From: Kumtagia yinganensis | Lineage (GTDB): Bacteria > Pseudomonadota > Alphaproteobacteria > Rhizobiales > Rhizobiaceae | DNA: 64,000 bases | Reading direction: 5' to 3' | Assembly (NCBI RefSeq): GCF_040081985.1 | Contig: NZ_JBEBMH010000001.1 | Span: 695,352 to 759,351, forward strand | Shown: piece by piece, positions 24,655 to 32,816 of the stretch | Position numbering within the stretch: position 1 is the stretch's first letter | How the letters are laid out: each line of letters opens with the position of its first letter | The notes under the pieces: model-generated | What the model was told of the DNA's origin: nothing | Databases searched by the model: none | The model's input: only the letters and a program-made list of their open reading frames with translations | Position numbers and translations under genes: made by a program

Positions 24655-25761
24655 ATGCCCTGGAAGAATCAGAGCGGCGGCGGCGGTGGCCCATGGGGCG
24701 GCGGCGGCGGCAATGGCGGCGGCGGCGGGCCATGGGGGCAGGGGCCGCGCGGCCCGAGCGGCCCGCAAGGTTCTCCCCCCGATCTCGAGGACATCATCCG
24801 GCGCGGCCAGGATCGGCTCAAGAACGTTCTGCCGGGTGGCGGTGGCGCCAATCCGCTGATGTTCGCTATCATCGGCATCGTGATCTTCGTATTCTGGCTG
24901 TTCCAGGCGATCTACACCGTTCAGCCTGACGAACTCGCGGTCGAACTGCGCTTCGGCAAGCCGAAAGCGGAGATTTCCGAACCCGGCCTGCACTTCCATT
25001 GGTGGCCGATCGAAACGGTCGAGAAGGCCAAGACCGCCGAGCAACTGATCAACATCCCGGAAGCGCGTGGCAATTCGAACACCGGCCTGATGCTGTCGGG
25101 CGACCAGAACATCGTCGATGTCCGCTTCTCCGTCGCCTATCAGGTCTCGGACCCGAGGGCCTATCTGTTCAATGTCGAGAACCCGGAAGAAATGCTGCGG
25201 CAGGTGGCCGAAAGCGCCATGCGCGAGGCGGTGGGCCGGCGCCCGGCGCAGGACATCTTCCGCGACGACCGCCAGGGCATCGCCGAGGCGGTGCGCACCA
25301 ACATCCAGCAGACGATGGACGAATATGGCGCGGGCCTGACGGTCAATGCGATCTCGATCGAGGACGCCGCACCGCCGCGCGAGGTGGCCGATGCGTTCGA
25401 GGAGGTGCAGCGCGCTGAGCAGGACGAGGACCGTTTCGTCGAACAGGCGAACCAGTATTCGAACCAGAAGCTGGGTGCGGCCCGAGGCGATGCGGCGCAG
25501 ATCCGCGAAGAGGCCGCTGCCTACAAGAACCGCATCGTGCAGGAGGCGGAAGGCGAGGCGCAACGCTTCATCTCCGTCTATGACGAATACGCAAAGGCTC
25601 CGGACGTGACGCGCAAGCGCCTTTACCTCGAAACCATGGAACGGGTCATGCGCGACGCCAACAAGGTGATCGTGGAGCCCGGCAGCGGCCAGGGTGTCGT
25701 GCCGTATCTGCCGCTTCCAGAGCTGCAGAAGCGCGCCACGACCACCGGAGGGAGCAATTGA
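24655..25761 (+). CDS. hflK: HflK, SPFH-domain subunit of the FtsH-associated complex
   Basis: The 368-residue protein starts with a glycine-rich cytoplasmic segment (about 50 residues of GGGG repeats), then a membrane helix (MFAIIGIVIFVFWLFQAI), and an SPFH/band-7 domain (VQPDELAVELRFGKPK, ISEPGLHFHWWP). A long helix and a C-terminal VVPYLPLPEL follow. HflK and HflC form a large cage-like complex in the inner membrane around the FtsH protease. RBS AAAGGAA precedes ATG 24655. Its stop overlaps the first base of hflC, so they form one operon with DUF2065 and probably degP. Confidence 0.96.
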   Translation: MPWKNQSGGGGGPWGGGGGNGGGGGPWGQGPRGPSGPQGSPPDLEDIIRRGQDRLKNVLPGGGGANPLMFAIIGIVIFVFWLFQAIYTVQPDELAVELRFGKPKAEISEPGLHFHWWPIETVEKAKTAEQLINIPEARGNSNTGLMLSGDQNIVDVRFSVAYQVSDPRAYLFNVENPEEMLRQVAESAMREAVGRRPAQDIFRDDRQGIAEAVRTNIQQTMDEYGAGLTVNAISIEDAAPPREVADAFEEVQRAEQDEDRFVEQANQYSNQKLGAARGDAAQIREEAAAYKNRIVQEAEGEAQRFISVYDEYAKAPDVTRKRLYLETMERVMRDANKVIVEPGSGQGVVPYLPLPELQKRATTTGGSN

Positions 25762-26717
25762 TGTCGAACCGCCTTGCAGCCATTGGCGTCGTCGCCATCG
25801 TCGTGCTTTTCCTGATCTATTCGTCGGTGTTCGTGGTCAACGAACGGCAACAGGCGATCGTCCTGCGCTTCGGCGAGATCGTCGACGTCAAGACCGAACC
25901 CGGCATCTATTTCAAGGCGCCTTTCGCCTTCATGGAAGCCGACAATGTGCAGATCATCGAGGACCGTGTCATGCGCTTCGACCTGGACGATATCCGCGTC
26001 CAGGTTTCGGGTGGCCGCTTCTACGAGGTCGACGCCTTCATTGCCTATCGCATCAACAACCCGCGCGTGTTCCGCTCGGCGGTGTCGGGCAGCATACCTC
26101 TGGCCGAGCAGCGGCTGCGCACCCGTTTCGACGCGGCCCTGCGCCGGGTCTACGGTCTTCGCGGCTTCGAGGCCGCCCTGTCGGAGGAGCGCGCCTCGAT
26201 GATGCGCGAGGTGCGCGACCAGCTTCGTCCCGACGCGACCTCGCTCGGGCTGGAGATCGAGGACGTGCGCATCCGCCGTACCGACCTGACGCAGGAGGTC
26301 TCGCAGCAGACCTACGACCGCATGAAGGCCGAGCGCCTCGCCGAAGCCGAGCGGCTCAGGGCGCGCGGCAACGAGGCGGCGCAACGCATCCGCGCCCGCG
26401 CCGACCGCGAGGTCGTCGAGACCGTGGCGGAAGCCCGCAAGGAATCGGAAATCCTGCGGGGTGAGGGCGAGGCACAGCGAAGCGCGATCTTCGCCAATGC
26501 CTTCCAGCGCGATCCGGCCTTCTTCGAGTTCTACCGGTCGATGAACGCCTACGGCACAAGCCTCAACAGCCAGGGCACGACGATGCTGCTGACGCCGGAT
26601 TCGGAGTTCTTCCGCTACTTCAACAATGCGCAGGGGACTCCGACCACCCCGTCGGCGGTGCCGGCTGTGCCTCCCGCCGCGCCGAGCCCGGCACCGGCAA
26701 CCGGCACCGCGCAATAG
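25761..26717 (+). CDS. hflC: HflC, SPFH-domain subunit of the FtsH-associated complex
   Basis: The 318-residue partner of HflK: a membrane helix (AAIGVVAIVVLFLIYSSVFVV), a band-7 domain (ERQQAIVLRFGEIVDVKTEPGIYFK), the helical DVRIRRTDLTQEVSQQ region with a long charged coil (RMKAERLAEAERLRARGNEA), and a C-terminal Pro/Ala tail. ATG 25761 is used because it overlaps the hflK stop (TGATG). A TTG three bases earlier is less likely. With HflK it modulates FtsH proteolysis. Confidence 0.96.
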   Translation: MSNRLAAIGVVAIVVLFLIYSSVFVVNERQQAIVLRFGEIVDVKTEPGIYFKAPFAFMEADNVQIIEDRVMRFDLDDIRVQVSGGRFYEVDAFIAYRINNPRVFRSAVSGSIPLAEQRLRTRFDAALRRVYGLRGFEAALSEERASMMREVRDQLRPDATSLGLEIEDVRIRRTDLTQEVSQQTYDRMKAERLAEAERLRARGNEAAQRIRARADREVVETVAEARKESEILRGEGEAQRSAIFANAFQRDPAFFEFYRSMNAYGTSLNSQGTTMLLTPDSEFFRYFNNAQGTPTTPSAVPAVPPAAPSPAPATGTAQ

Positions 26718-26725
26718 GCGTTGCC

Positions 26726-26911
26726 GTGAACGACTTCCTTGCCGCCATGGGCCTTGTCCTCGTCGTCGAGGGCCTGGTCTATGGCGGTTTTCCGGCTCTG
26801 GCGAAAAGGCTCGCCGCGGAAGTCCTGTCGATGTCGGAGAATACGCTGCGGGGCGGCGGCCTGGTCGCCATCGCCGCCGGCGTGGCCATCGTCTGGCTGG
26901 TGCGCGCGTAG
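26726..26911 (+). CDS. DUF2065 family small membrane protein
   Basis: The 61-residue protein starts with GTG and reads NDFLAAMGLVLVVEGLVYGG then LVAIAAGVAIVWLVR: two short membrane helices with a charged loop. DUF2065 proteins regularly sit directly after hflC (in E. coli, YjeT), and the gap of eight bases supports co-transcription. Function is unknown; an accessory part of the HflKC complex is a reasonable guess. Confidence 0.85.
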   Translation: MNDFLAAMGLVLVVEGLVYGGFPALAKRLAAEVLSMSENTLRGGGLVAIAAGVAIVWLVRA

Positions 26912-27110
26912 GCCGCCGCGCCGCGCTCTCACGCAACTTTGTGATTTTGCCGATAGGCAGAGCCGCAAACACGCCCTATTTCTTGTCCACGGTCGGTATT
27001 CGGGTGCTGCTGCCCGGCCCGAATATCAGCGCGCCTAACGTCTTGAACGAGCCGCGGGTTTTGCATTCCGCAGGACACGCAGGTTCCGTAAATTTCCGGA
27101 GAACGACTAC

Positions 27111-28721
27111 ATGAGCGCAACGTCCGTCGGTTCGGCCATCCGTAAGAGACTGTACGCGACGACATCGGCCCTGCTTTCAGGGGTGCTCGTGGCGTCCTCA
27201 TTCGCGCCGCTCGCGCTGGCGCAGGAGCAGGTGCAGCCGCCGGCCCAGACGCAGCCCGCTCCCGCGCCGGCGGTGCAGCCTGCCCCGATCGCTCCGCCGC
27301 AGGTCCAACTCCAGCCCACGCACGGCCCGGCCTCGGTCGCCGATCTCGCCGAGCGCCTGCTCGGCGCGGTGGTCAACATCTCGACCACGCAGAACGTCAA
27401 GGGCACCGAGGCGCCGAACGCCGTGCCGATGCCGCAACTGCCGGAAGGCTCGCCCTTCCAGGACTTCTTCGACGACTTCTTCAAGAACCGCGAAGGCGAG
27501 GGTGGCCAGGGCGGCGGCGGCGGAAACCAGAAGGTGCAGTCGCTCGGCTCGGGTTTCGTGGTCGATGCGGAGCAGGGCATCGTCGTCACCAACAACCACG
27601 TGATCGCCGATGCCGACGAGATCGAGGTCAATTTCTCCGACGGTTCGAAGCTGAAGGCCGAACTGGTCGGCACCGACACCAAGACCGATATCGCTGTGCT
27701 GAAGGTCGATCCGAAGCTAAAGAAGCTCACGGCCGTGAAATTCGGCGATTCCAACGTCATGCGCATCGGCGACTGGGTGATGGCGATCGGCAACCCGTTC
27801 GGCCTCGGCGGAACCGTGACCGTCGGCATCATCTCGGCGCGCAACCGCGACATCAATGCCGGCCCCTATGACGACTTCATCCAGACCGACGCGGCGATCA
27901 ACCGGGGCAATTCCGGCGGGCCGCTGTTCAACATGGAGGGCGAGGTCATCGGCATCAACACGGCGATCATCTCGCCGTCGGGCGGGTCGATCGGCATCGG
28001 CTTCTCGATCCCGTCCGAACTCGCGATCGGCGTCGTCGATCAGCTTCGCCAGTTCGGCGAGACGCGGCGCGGTTGGCTCGGCGTTCGCATCCAACCGGTG
28101 ACCGACGAGATCGCCGAGAGCCTCGGCATGGCCACCGCCAAGGGCGCTCTGGTCGCCGGCATCATCAAGGGCGGGCCGGTCGATAACGGCGTCATCCAGG
28201 CCGGCGACGTCATCATCAAGTTCGACGGCAAGGACGTGAAGGAAATGCGCGACCTGCCGCGCGTGGTGGCCGAAAGCCCGGTCGGCAAGGCCGTCGACGT
28301 GCTGATCGTGCGCAAGGGCGTCGAGCAGACGGTGAAGGTCACGCTCGGACGGCTCGAGGATGGCGAGAAGCAGGCTTCCGCCGAGGAGAGTGCCGGCGAA
28401 GAGCAGGAACAGGCGGTGACCACGGCAACCGTGCTCGGCATGACGGTCGGCGAACTCAACGACGAGACGCGCAAGAAGTTCGAGATCGCCGGTGACGTTT
28501 CGGGCGTGGTGATCACCGAGGTCGAGCCGAAGTCGCTTGCTGCCGAGCGCGGCATCCTTGCCGGCGAGGTGATCACCGAGATTGCGCAGGAATCGGTGGC
28601 GTCGCCGAAGGATGTGATGGACCGTATCGGTGCGCTGAAAGAGCAGGGCCGAAAGAACGCCCTGCTGATGCTGGCGTCGAAGTCAGGCGAACTGAGGTTC
28701 GTGACGCTGCGGATGGATTGA
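27111..28721 (+). CDS. degP: Periplasmic serine protease/chaperone, DegP/HtrA (Do) family
   Basis: The 536-residue protein has a signal peptide (LLSGVLVASSFAPLALAQE), a proline/glutamine-rich linker, a trypsin-like domain with triad His163 (NNHVIAD), Asp193 (TDIAVLK) and Ser268 (NRGNSGGPL), and two PDZ domains (RGWLGVRIQPVTDE, and a second from about residue 435). It degrades or refolds misfolded envelope proteins. It follows hflKC-DUF2065 after 199 bases; the order links membrane and periplasmic quality control. Rhizobia often carry several paralogues, so the exact name (degP, mucD) is uncertain. Confidence 0.93.
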   Translation: MSATSVGSAIRKRLYATTSALLSGVLVASSFAPLALAQEQVQPPAQTQPAPAPAVQPAPIAPPQVQLQPTHGPASVADLAERLLGAVVNISTTQNVKGTEAPNAVPMPQLPEGSPFQDFFDDFFKNREGEGGQGGGGGNQKVQSLGSGFVVDAEQGIVVTNNHVIADADEIEVNFSDGSKLKAELVGTDTKTDIAVLKVDPKLKKLTAVKFGDSNVMRIGDWVMAIGNPFGLGGTVTVGIISARNRDINAGPYDDFIQTDAAINRGNSGGPLFNMEGEVIGINTAIISPSGGSIGIGFSIPSELAIGVVDQLRQFGETRRGWLGVRIQPVTDEIAESLGMATAKGALVAGIIKGGPVDNGVIQAGDVIIKFDGKDVKEMRDLPRVVAESPVGKAVDVLIVRKGVEQTVKVTLGRLEDGEKQASAEESAGEEQEQAVTTATVLGMTVGELNDETRKKFEIAGDVSGVVITEVEPKSLAAERGILAGEVITEIAQESVASPKDVMDRIGALKEQGRKNALLMLASKSGELRFVTLRMD

Positions 28722-28739
28722 CGTTCGTTCGCGTCGATC

Positions 28740-28783
28740 TATATCAACATAGTATATCCCATGGGATATACTATGTTGATATA
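28740..28783. promoter_or_regulatory. 44-bp perfect palindrome at the start of the PIN toxin gene
   Basis: The 22-base arms meet at CCATGG with no mismatch. The sequence is AT-rich (ATATCAACATAG, then TATATCC), unlike its surroundings, and its last base is the A of the toxin ATG. It includes TATACT, a possible -10 box. It may be the operator for the ribbon-helix-helix antitoxin, a folded mRNA leader, or both. No Shine-Dalgarno sequence lies outside it. Confidence 0.8.
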
Positions 28784-29208
28784 TGAAGCGCATTGTCTTG
28801 GACACGAACGTTGTGACGGCAGGATTGCGCAGTCGCCATGGTGGGTCTTTCGCGGTCCTGCAGTTAAACGCGAATCGACGGCTTCGCCCGTTGGTGACAA
28901 CGGCCCTGTTCCTCGAATATGAGGCTGTGCTGAATCGTCCTGAACAGGGTGCGGTTCATGGGCTGTCTTCAGTGGAAGTGGATCGTTTGCTGGGAGGCCT
29001 TGCGGCTTTGTCAGAACCCGTGGACGTTCATTTTCTCTGGCGTCCCCAGTTGAACGATCCCAAAGACGAGATGGTGCTGGAGGCAGCCATCAACGGCAAG
29101 GCCGATGCCTTGGTGACGTACAATCGTCGGGACTTTGTCGCTGCGGCGGAGCGCTTCGACATCAGTATCCTTAGTCCGGCAGAGCTTTTGAAAGGATTGT
29201 GGACATGA
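28783..29208 (+). CDS. PIN-domain toxin of a toxin-antitoxin pair
   Basis: The 141-residue protein has the PIN nuclease features: VLDTNVVTAGLRSRHG at the N-terminus (first acidic residue), E near residue 45 (LFLEYEAVLNR), and DPKDEMVLEAAINGKADALVTYNRRDF with the remaining acidic residues. This form is the putative toxin component of the PIN family COG1569 type. PIN toxins cleave RNA. It is followed by an antitoxin gene overlapping by four bases. Start ATG is on the edge of a 44-bp palindrome. The order toxin first, antitoxin second is the less common one. Confidence 0.87.
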   Translation: MKRIVLDTNVVTAGLRSRHGGSFAVLQLNANRRLRPLVTTALFLEYEAVLNRPEQGAVHGLSSVEVDRLLGGLAALSEPVDVHFLWRPQLNDPKDEMVLEAAINGKADALVTYNRRDFVAAAERFDISILSPAELLKGLWT

Positions 29209-29465
29209 GCAAGGCGACCTATCCGCTAAAACTTCCGCTGTCGATCAAGGAAGCAGCCGCCCGTCTCGCCAAGGCTGATGGCGTGTCGCTGAACCAGTGG
29301 ATTGCCTCGGCCGTCGCGCAGAAGGTTGGCGCCGTTGAGACTGCCGCCGATTCCCTGCGACGCAGAGCAGGGAGTGCCTCCGCCGACGATTTTTCGGACA
29401 TGCTGAAGAAGATTCCCGCTGGTCCCGTGGACACCGGCGATGAACTTCCAGCCGATTGGCACTGA
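29205..29465 (+). CDS. Ribbon-helix-helix (HicB/Arc-like) antitoxin
   Basis: The 86-residue protein begins YPLKLPLSIKEAAARLAKADGVSLNQWIASAVAQKVG, the strand-helix-helix of Arc/HicB-type DNA-binding domains. The acidic C-terminal part (DDFSDMLKKIPAGPVDTGDEL) probably wraps the toxin. Its ATG overlaps the toxin stop (ATGA). It is expected to block the PIN toxin and, as usual for this fold, to repress the operon, most likely at the palindrome 28740-28783. Confidence 0.85.
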   Translation: MSKATYPLKLPLSIKEAAARLAKADGVSLNQWIASAVAQKVGAVETAADSLRRRAGSASADDFSDMLKKIPAGPVDTGDELPADWH

Positions 29466-30020
29466 TCAAAGGCGCCGGCGCCATTCCCGGGCCGTCAGCC
29501 TGTAAAGCTGGTGGCGCTTGAGCTCGGGATGGGTGTCCGGCACGCCGGGATGGTCGAAATCCTCCTCGCGCCGCATGCCGAGACGTTTCATGACGGCAGT
29601 GGAGCGGTTGTTGCTCCACACTGCGAAGGAGACGATTTCATCAAGACCCAGGCTGTCGAAAGCGAAGTCGATGAGAGCGGCGGCTCCCTCGGTGACATAA
29701 CCCTTGCCCCAGAATTCCGGGGCGAGGCGCCAGCCGATCTCGAACGATCCCGCCGGCACGACAGGAACAATCTCGGTGGCATGCAGGCCGATGAAGCCGA
29801 CGCACGCACCGGTGGCGGTAATTTCGGCCGCGGTCCAGCCGAAACCGTCGCGGTCGATCTCGGCGCGCATGCGGTCCATGACAGCGTCGCTCTCGGCGCG
29901 ATTGCGGCGGAAGGGGAAAAACGCCATCACCGTGTCGTCGGAGTTGATGCGGTGGAAGAGGTCGTGGTCGCGCTCCTGCCAGTTGCGCAGGACAAGACGT
30001 TCCGTCCTGAAAAGAGTCAT
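29466..30020 (-). CDS. GNAT N-acetyltransferase (RimJ/RimL type)
   Basis: The 184-residue protein starts TERLVLRNWQERDHDLFHRI, typical of the RimJ/RimL branch of GNAT acetyltransferases, and has the acetyl-CoA loop region EFWGKGYVTEGAAALIDFAF. These enzymes acetylate amino groups of proteins or small molecules. It overlaps the end of serB by four bases, so the two are expressed together; any link with serine synthesis is not clear. Confidence 0.87.
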   Translation of the reverse strand: MTLFRTERLVLRNWQERDHDLFHRINSDDTVMAFFPFRRNRAESDAVMDRMRAEIDRDGFGWTAAEITATGACVGFIGLHATEIVPVVPAGSFEIGWRLAPEFWGKGYVTEGAAALIDFAFDSLGLDEIVSFAVWSNNRSTAVMKRLGMRREEDFDHPGVPDTHPELKRHQLYRLTAREWRRRL

Positions 30021-30904
30021 CGGACGAAATCCGCTTCTGTGTAGCCCTGGATGTAGAGCAGGGCGGTCAGGTCGCCATTGTCGATCCTGATCCGCGCTCG
30101 CTCGGCGACGGCCGGCTTGGCGTGCAGGGCAACGCCGGCGCCGGCCAGTGCCAGCATGTCGAGATCGTTGGCGCCGTCGCCGACGGCTATCGCATCCATG
30201 GCGGTAATGCCGAGGCGTGCCGCGATTTCGGCCAGCGCCGCAGCCTTGGCCTCACGCCCCAGGATCGGTTCGGCGACCTTGCCGGCGAGCTTGCCGTCCT
30301 GTTCCAGCAATATGTTGGCGCGGTTCTCGTCAAAACCCAGCTTTGCGGCGATGCGTGCCGTGAAGCTGGTAAAGCCGCCGGAAACCAGCGCCGCCCAGGC
30401 GCCGTGCCGGCGCATGGTGGCGACGAGTTCGCGGCCGCCGGAGGCCAGCGTCAGCCGGTTGGCGACGATGCGGTCGATGACGCCCACGTCCAGTCCCTTC
30501 AGCAGGGCAACACGTTCGCGCAGCGCCGGTTCGAAGGCCAATTCGCCATTCATCGAGCGCGCGGTGATTTTCGCGACGTGGTCCTTCAGTCCGACCTCGT
30601 CCGCCAGTTCGTCGATGCATTCCTGGTCGATCATGGTGGAATCCATGTCGGCCAGCAACAGCTTCTTCCTGCGGTTTTCGGCCGGCTGGACGACAAGATC
30701 TACCCCCGCGGATGCCAGTTCGGCCCGGAGGCTGGACACAGCTTGAGGCGTCTCGTCAGCACCCGTCAAAGCGAGATCGCAAGCCACGCCGTCGGCCAGC
30801 CAGCGCGAATCGGTTGCCTTCAAGGCGCGCGATGCCATATCCAGCAGCGCAGGTTTTACGGCGCGTTCAGCCGGGTGCGAGATCAGCGTGGCGACGAGCG
30901 ACAT
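30017..30904 (-). CDS. serB: Phosphoserine phosphatase
   Basis: The 295-residue protein has a haloacid-dehalogenase-type catalytic site: Asp86 and Asp88 in LLADMDSTMIDQE, ALVSGGFTSFT (motif II), and AVGDGANDLDML (motif III/IV). The N-terminal 80 residues form a variable regulatory-like domain, as in SerB. It catalyses the last step of serine synthesis. Start at 30904 gives MSLVATLISHP; the longer reading to 31039 crosses the divergent miaA gene. The start codon shares bases with that of miaA on the other strand. Confidence 0.94.
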   Translation of the reverse strand: MSLVATLISHPAERAVKPALLDMASRALKATDSRWLADGVACDLALTGADETPQAVSSLRAELASAGVDLVVQPAENRRKKLLLADMDSTMIDQECIDELADEVGLKDHVAKITARSMNGELAFEPALRERVALLKGLDVGVIDRIVANRLTLASGGRELVATMRRHGAWAALVSGGFTSFTARIAAKLGFDENRANILLEQDGKLAGKVAEPILGREAKAAALAEIAARLGITAMDAIAVGDGANDLDMLALAGAGVALHAKPAVAERARIRIDNGDLTALLYIQGYTEADFVR

Positions 30905-31871
30905 GAAAAGGTCCGTTGGGGAGGCGGGACGGCTGAAGGATGCGATCCTGATAGCCGGGCCGACCGCCAGCGGCAAGTCGGCGCTGGCGCTGACGATAGC
31001 CGGGCGCGTCGGCGGGGCGATCGTCAATACCGATTCCATGCAGGGCTATTCGGTGCTGAACGTGCTGACCGCGCGGCCGGCGGAGGCGGAACTCGCGCGG
31101 GTGCCGCATCATCTCTACGGACATGTTCATCCTTCGACGCCGTACTCCACCGGCGCCTGGCTGCGCGACGTCATGCGGCTGATCGACAGCGGCATGCTTG
31201 ACGGACGAAGACCCGTCTTCGTCGGCGGCACGGGACTCTATTTCCGCGCGCTCCTGCAGGGGCTGTCGGAGATGCCGGAGGTTCCTCAGAACGTGCGCGA
31301 CCGCTGGCGCTACGAGCTGATGGAACAGGGGCCGCAGCGGCTTCACAAGATATTGATTCGCGAGGATCCGGTGACCGCTTCCGGGCTGCGCCCTTCGGAC
31401 AGCCAGCGAATCGTGCGTGCGTTGGAGGTGCTGGAAAGCTCGGGAAAGTCGCTGCGAGAGTGGCAGGCGATAGAGGGCCAACCCCTGGTCGACAAATCCA
31501 GCGCGCGGCTGTTCGTCATCGAGCCGGAGCGGGGCGACCTCATTGCGCGTATCGAGGCGCGATTCGACAAAATGCTCGTTCGCGGAGCCCGAGAAGAGGT
31601 GGCAGATTTGATGCAACTCGGGCTCGACCCGGCGCTGCCCGCAATGAAGGCCATCGGCGTCAGGGAACTCTCGGCGGCGGCGGCGGGCGAAATTTCCGAG
31701 CCGGAAGCTATCCTTCGCGCAAAGATTGCAACCCGCCAGTATGCGAAGCGACAGTCGACGTGGTTCCGTAACCAGTTCGGGCAAGAATGGCATAGAATTC
31801 AATCGGTAAGCGGCGACTCTGAAGGCGGCGATCCAGACAATTCTCAAGGTCTATGGTTACCCGGACTTTAA
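30903..31871 (+). CDS. miaA: tRNA dimethylallyltransferase
   Basis: The 322-residue product has the P-loop LIAGPTASGKSALAL near the N-terminus, NTDSMQGYSVLNVLTARP (in place of the common D-S-x-Q-V-Y form), FVGGTGLYFRALLQGL and the late KIATRQYAKRQSTWFRNQ. MiaA isoprenylates A37 of tRNAs that read codons starting with U. ATG 30903 overlaps the serB start in the opposite direction, so both promoters must lie inside the neighbouring coding sequence. In relatives the ilv operon follows miaA; here a 19-kb accessory block intervenes. Confidence 0.95.
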   Translation: MKRSVGEAGRLKDAILIAGPTASGKSALALTIAGRVGGAIVNTDSMQGYSVLNVLTARPAEAELARVPHHLYGHVHPSTPYSTGAWLRDVMRLIDSGMLDGRRPVFVGGTGLYFRALLQGLSEMPEVPQNVRDRWRYELMEQGPQRLHKILIREDPVTASGLRPSDSQRIVRALEVLESSGKSLREWQAIEGQPLVDKSSARLFVIEPERGDLIARIEARFDKMLVRGAREEVADLMQLGLDPALPAMKAIGVRELSAAAAGEISEPEAILRAKIATRQYAKRQSTWFRNQFGQEWHRIQSVSGDSEGGDPDNSQGLWLPGL

Positions 31872-31956
31872 GCCGATATTCGCGCTCTGGTTGTTGATAT
31901 TAACCCTCCGTAAGGTCGAAGCTGCGATAAGTCCGCCGCGTGCGTGCGGAGCGGCA

Positions 31957-32751
31957 ATGAGGTTCCATAAATCCGAATCGGCCTTCATTGTCTTCATCGC
32001 CGTGATCCTCGCGGCGGGGGTGGTGATCCTGCATGCCTATGACGTCCTGCAGGACAGTCCAAGGGTCCTGGCTGGCGACGAGGACGTGGCCGGCCACTTC
32101 AACTATCTGTCGCATCTGCTATTCGCCACGGGCGTCCTGATTGCCACCGCGCTGTTCTTCGGGGTCTTCTTCATCTACCCGCTGATCCGCACCCAGGCGA
32201 AGGAAGAGGGCAAGCTTCGCGCCATGACCAAGTCGCTGAGCGACCGCTCGGTGACGCTAGAACAGGCCGCTCTTACCGACGCGCTTACCGGAATGCAGAA
32301 CCGGCGCTATTTCGACGAAGCGCTCAAGGAATATCTCGAAGAATTCAGCAGGATCGACAAGCCGGTCGGGCTGATGATCTTCGATCTCGATCATTTCAAG
32401 CAGGTCAACGACACGCATGGCCACGATGTCGGCGACGAGGCGTTGCGCGTCGTCGCCGGCTGCCTGAAGGACATGACGCGCTATCACGATGTCGTGGCGC
32501 GGCTGGGCGGCGAGGAATTCGCGGTGGTGGCGCCGAACATGGATATGGAAAAACTGACGCGGCTGGCCGAACGCATCCGCAAGGGCATCGCCAACATGCC
32601 GATCCTTTCCGGCAATGTGCGCATCAGGATCACCTCCAGTGTCGGGCTGGCGGTCTGGGACCACAGGGAAAGCGCGGAGGATTTCTTCCGGCGCGCCGAC
32701 CAGCAGCTTTACCAGGCGAAGAAGCAGGGCCGAAACCGCGTCAGTGCGTGA
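31957..32751 (+). CDS. Membrane-bound diguanylate cyclase (GGDEF)
   Basis: The 264-residue protein has two membrane helices (FIVFIAVILAAGVVILHA and LLFATGVLIATALFFGVFF) that flank a short periplasmic loop, and then a GGDEF domain. The active site is GGEEF, and RYHD five residues before it is an RxxD inhibitory site, so the enzyme should make cyclic di-GMP from GTP with product feedback. Upstream in-frame codons to 31891 are less likely than ATG 31957. No phosphodiesterase or effector gene is adjacent. Confidence 0.9.
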   Translation: MRFHKSESAFIVFIAVILAAGVVILHAYDVLQDSPRVLAGDEDVAGHFNYLSHLLFATGVLIATALFFGVFFIYPLIRTQAKEEGKLRAMTKSLSDRSVTLEQAALTDALTGMQNRRYFDEALKEYLEEFSRIDKPVGLMIFDLDHFKQVNDTHGHDVGDEALRVVAGCLKDMTRYHDVVARLGGEEFAVVAPNMDMEKLTRLAERIRKGIANMPILSGNVRIRITSSVGLAVWDHRESAEDFFRRADQQLYQAKKQGRNRVSA

Positions 32752-32816
32752 AATGCCGCTGCGTCGGTTTCAAATTCTAAAAATCTGCCAGCAAAAATGA
32801 GGGTTTGGGCTGCCGG

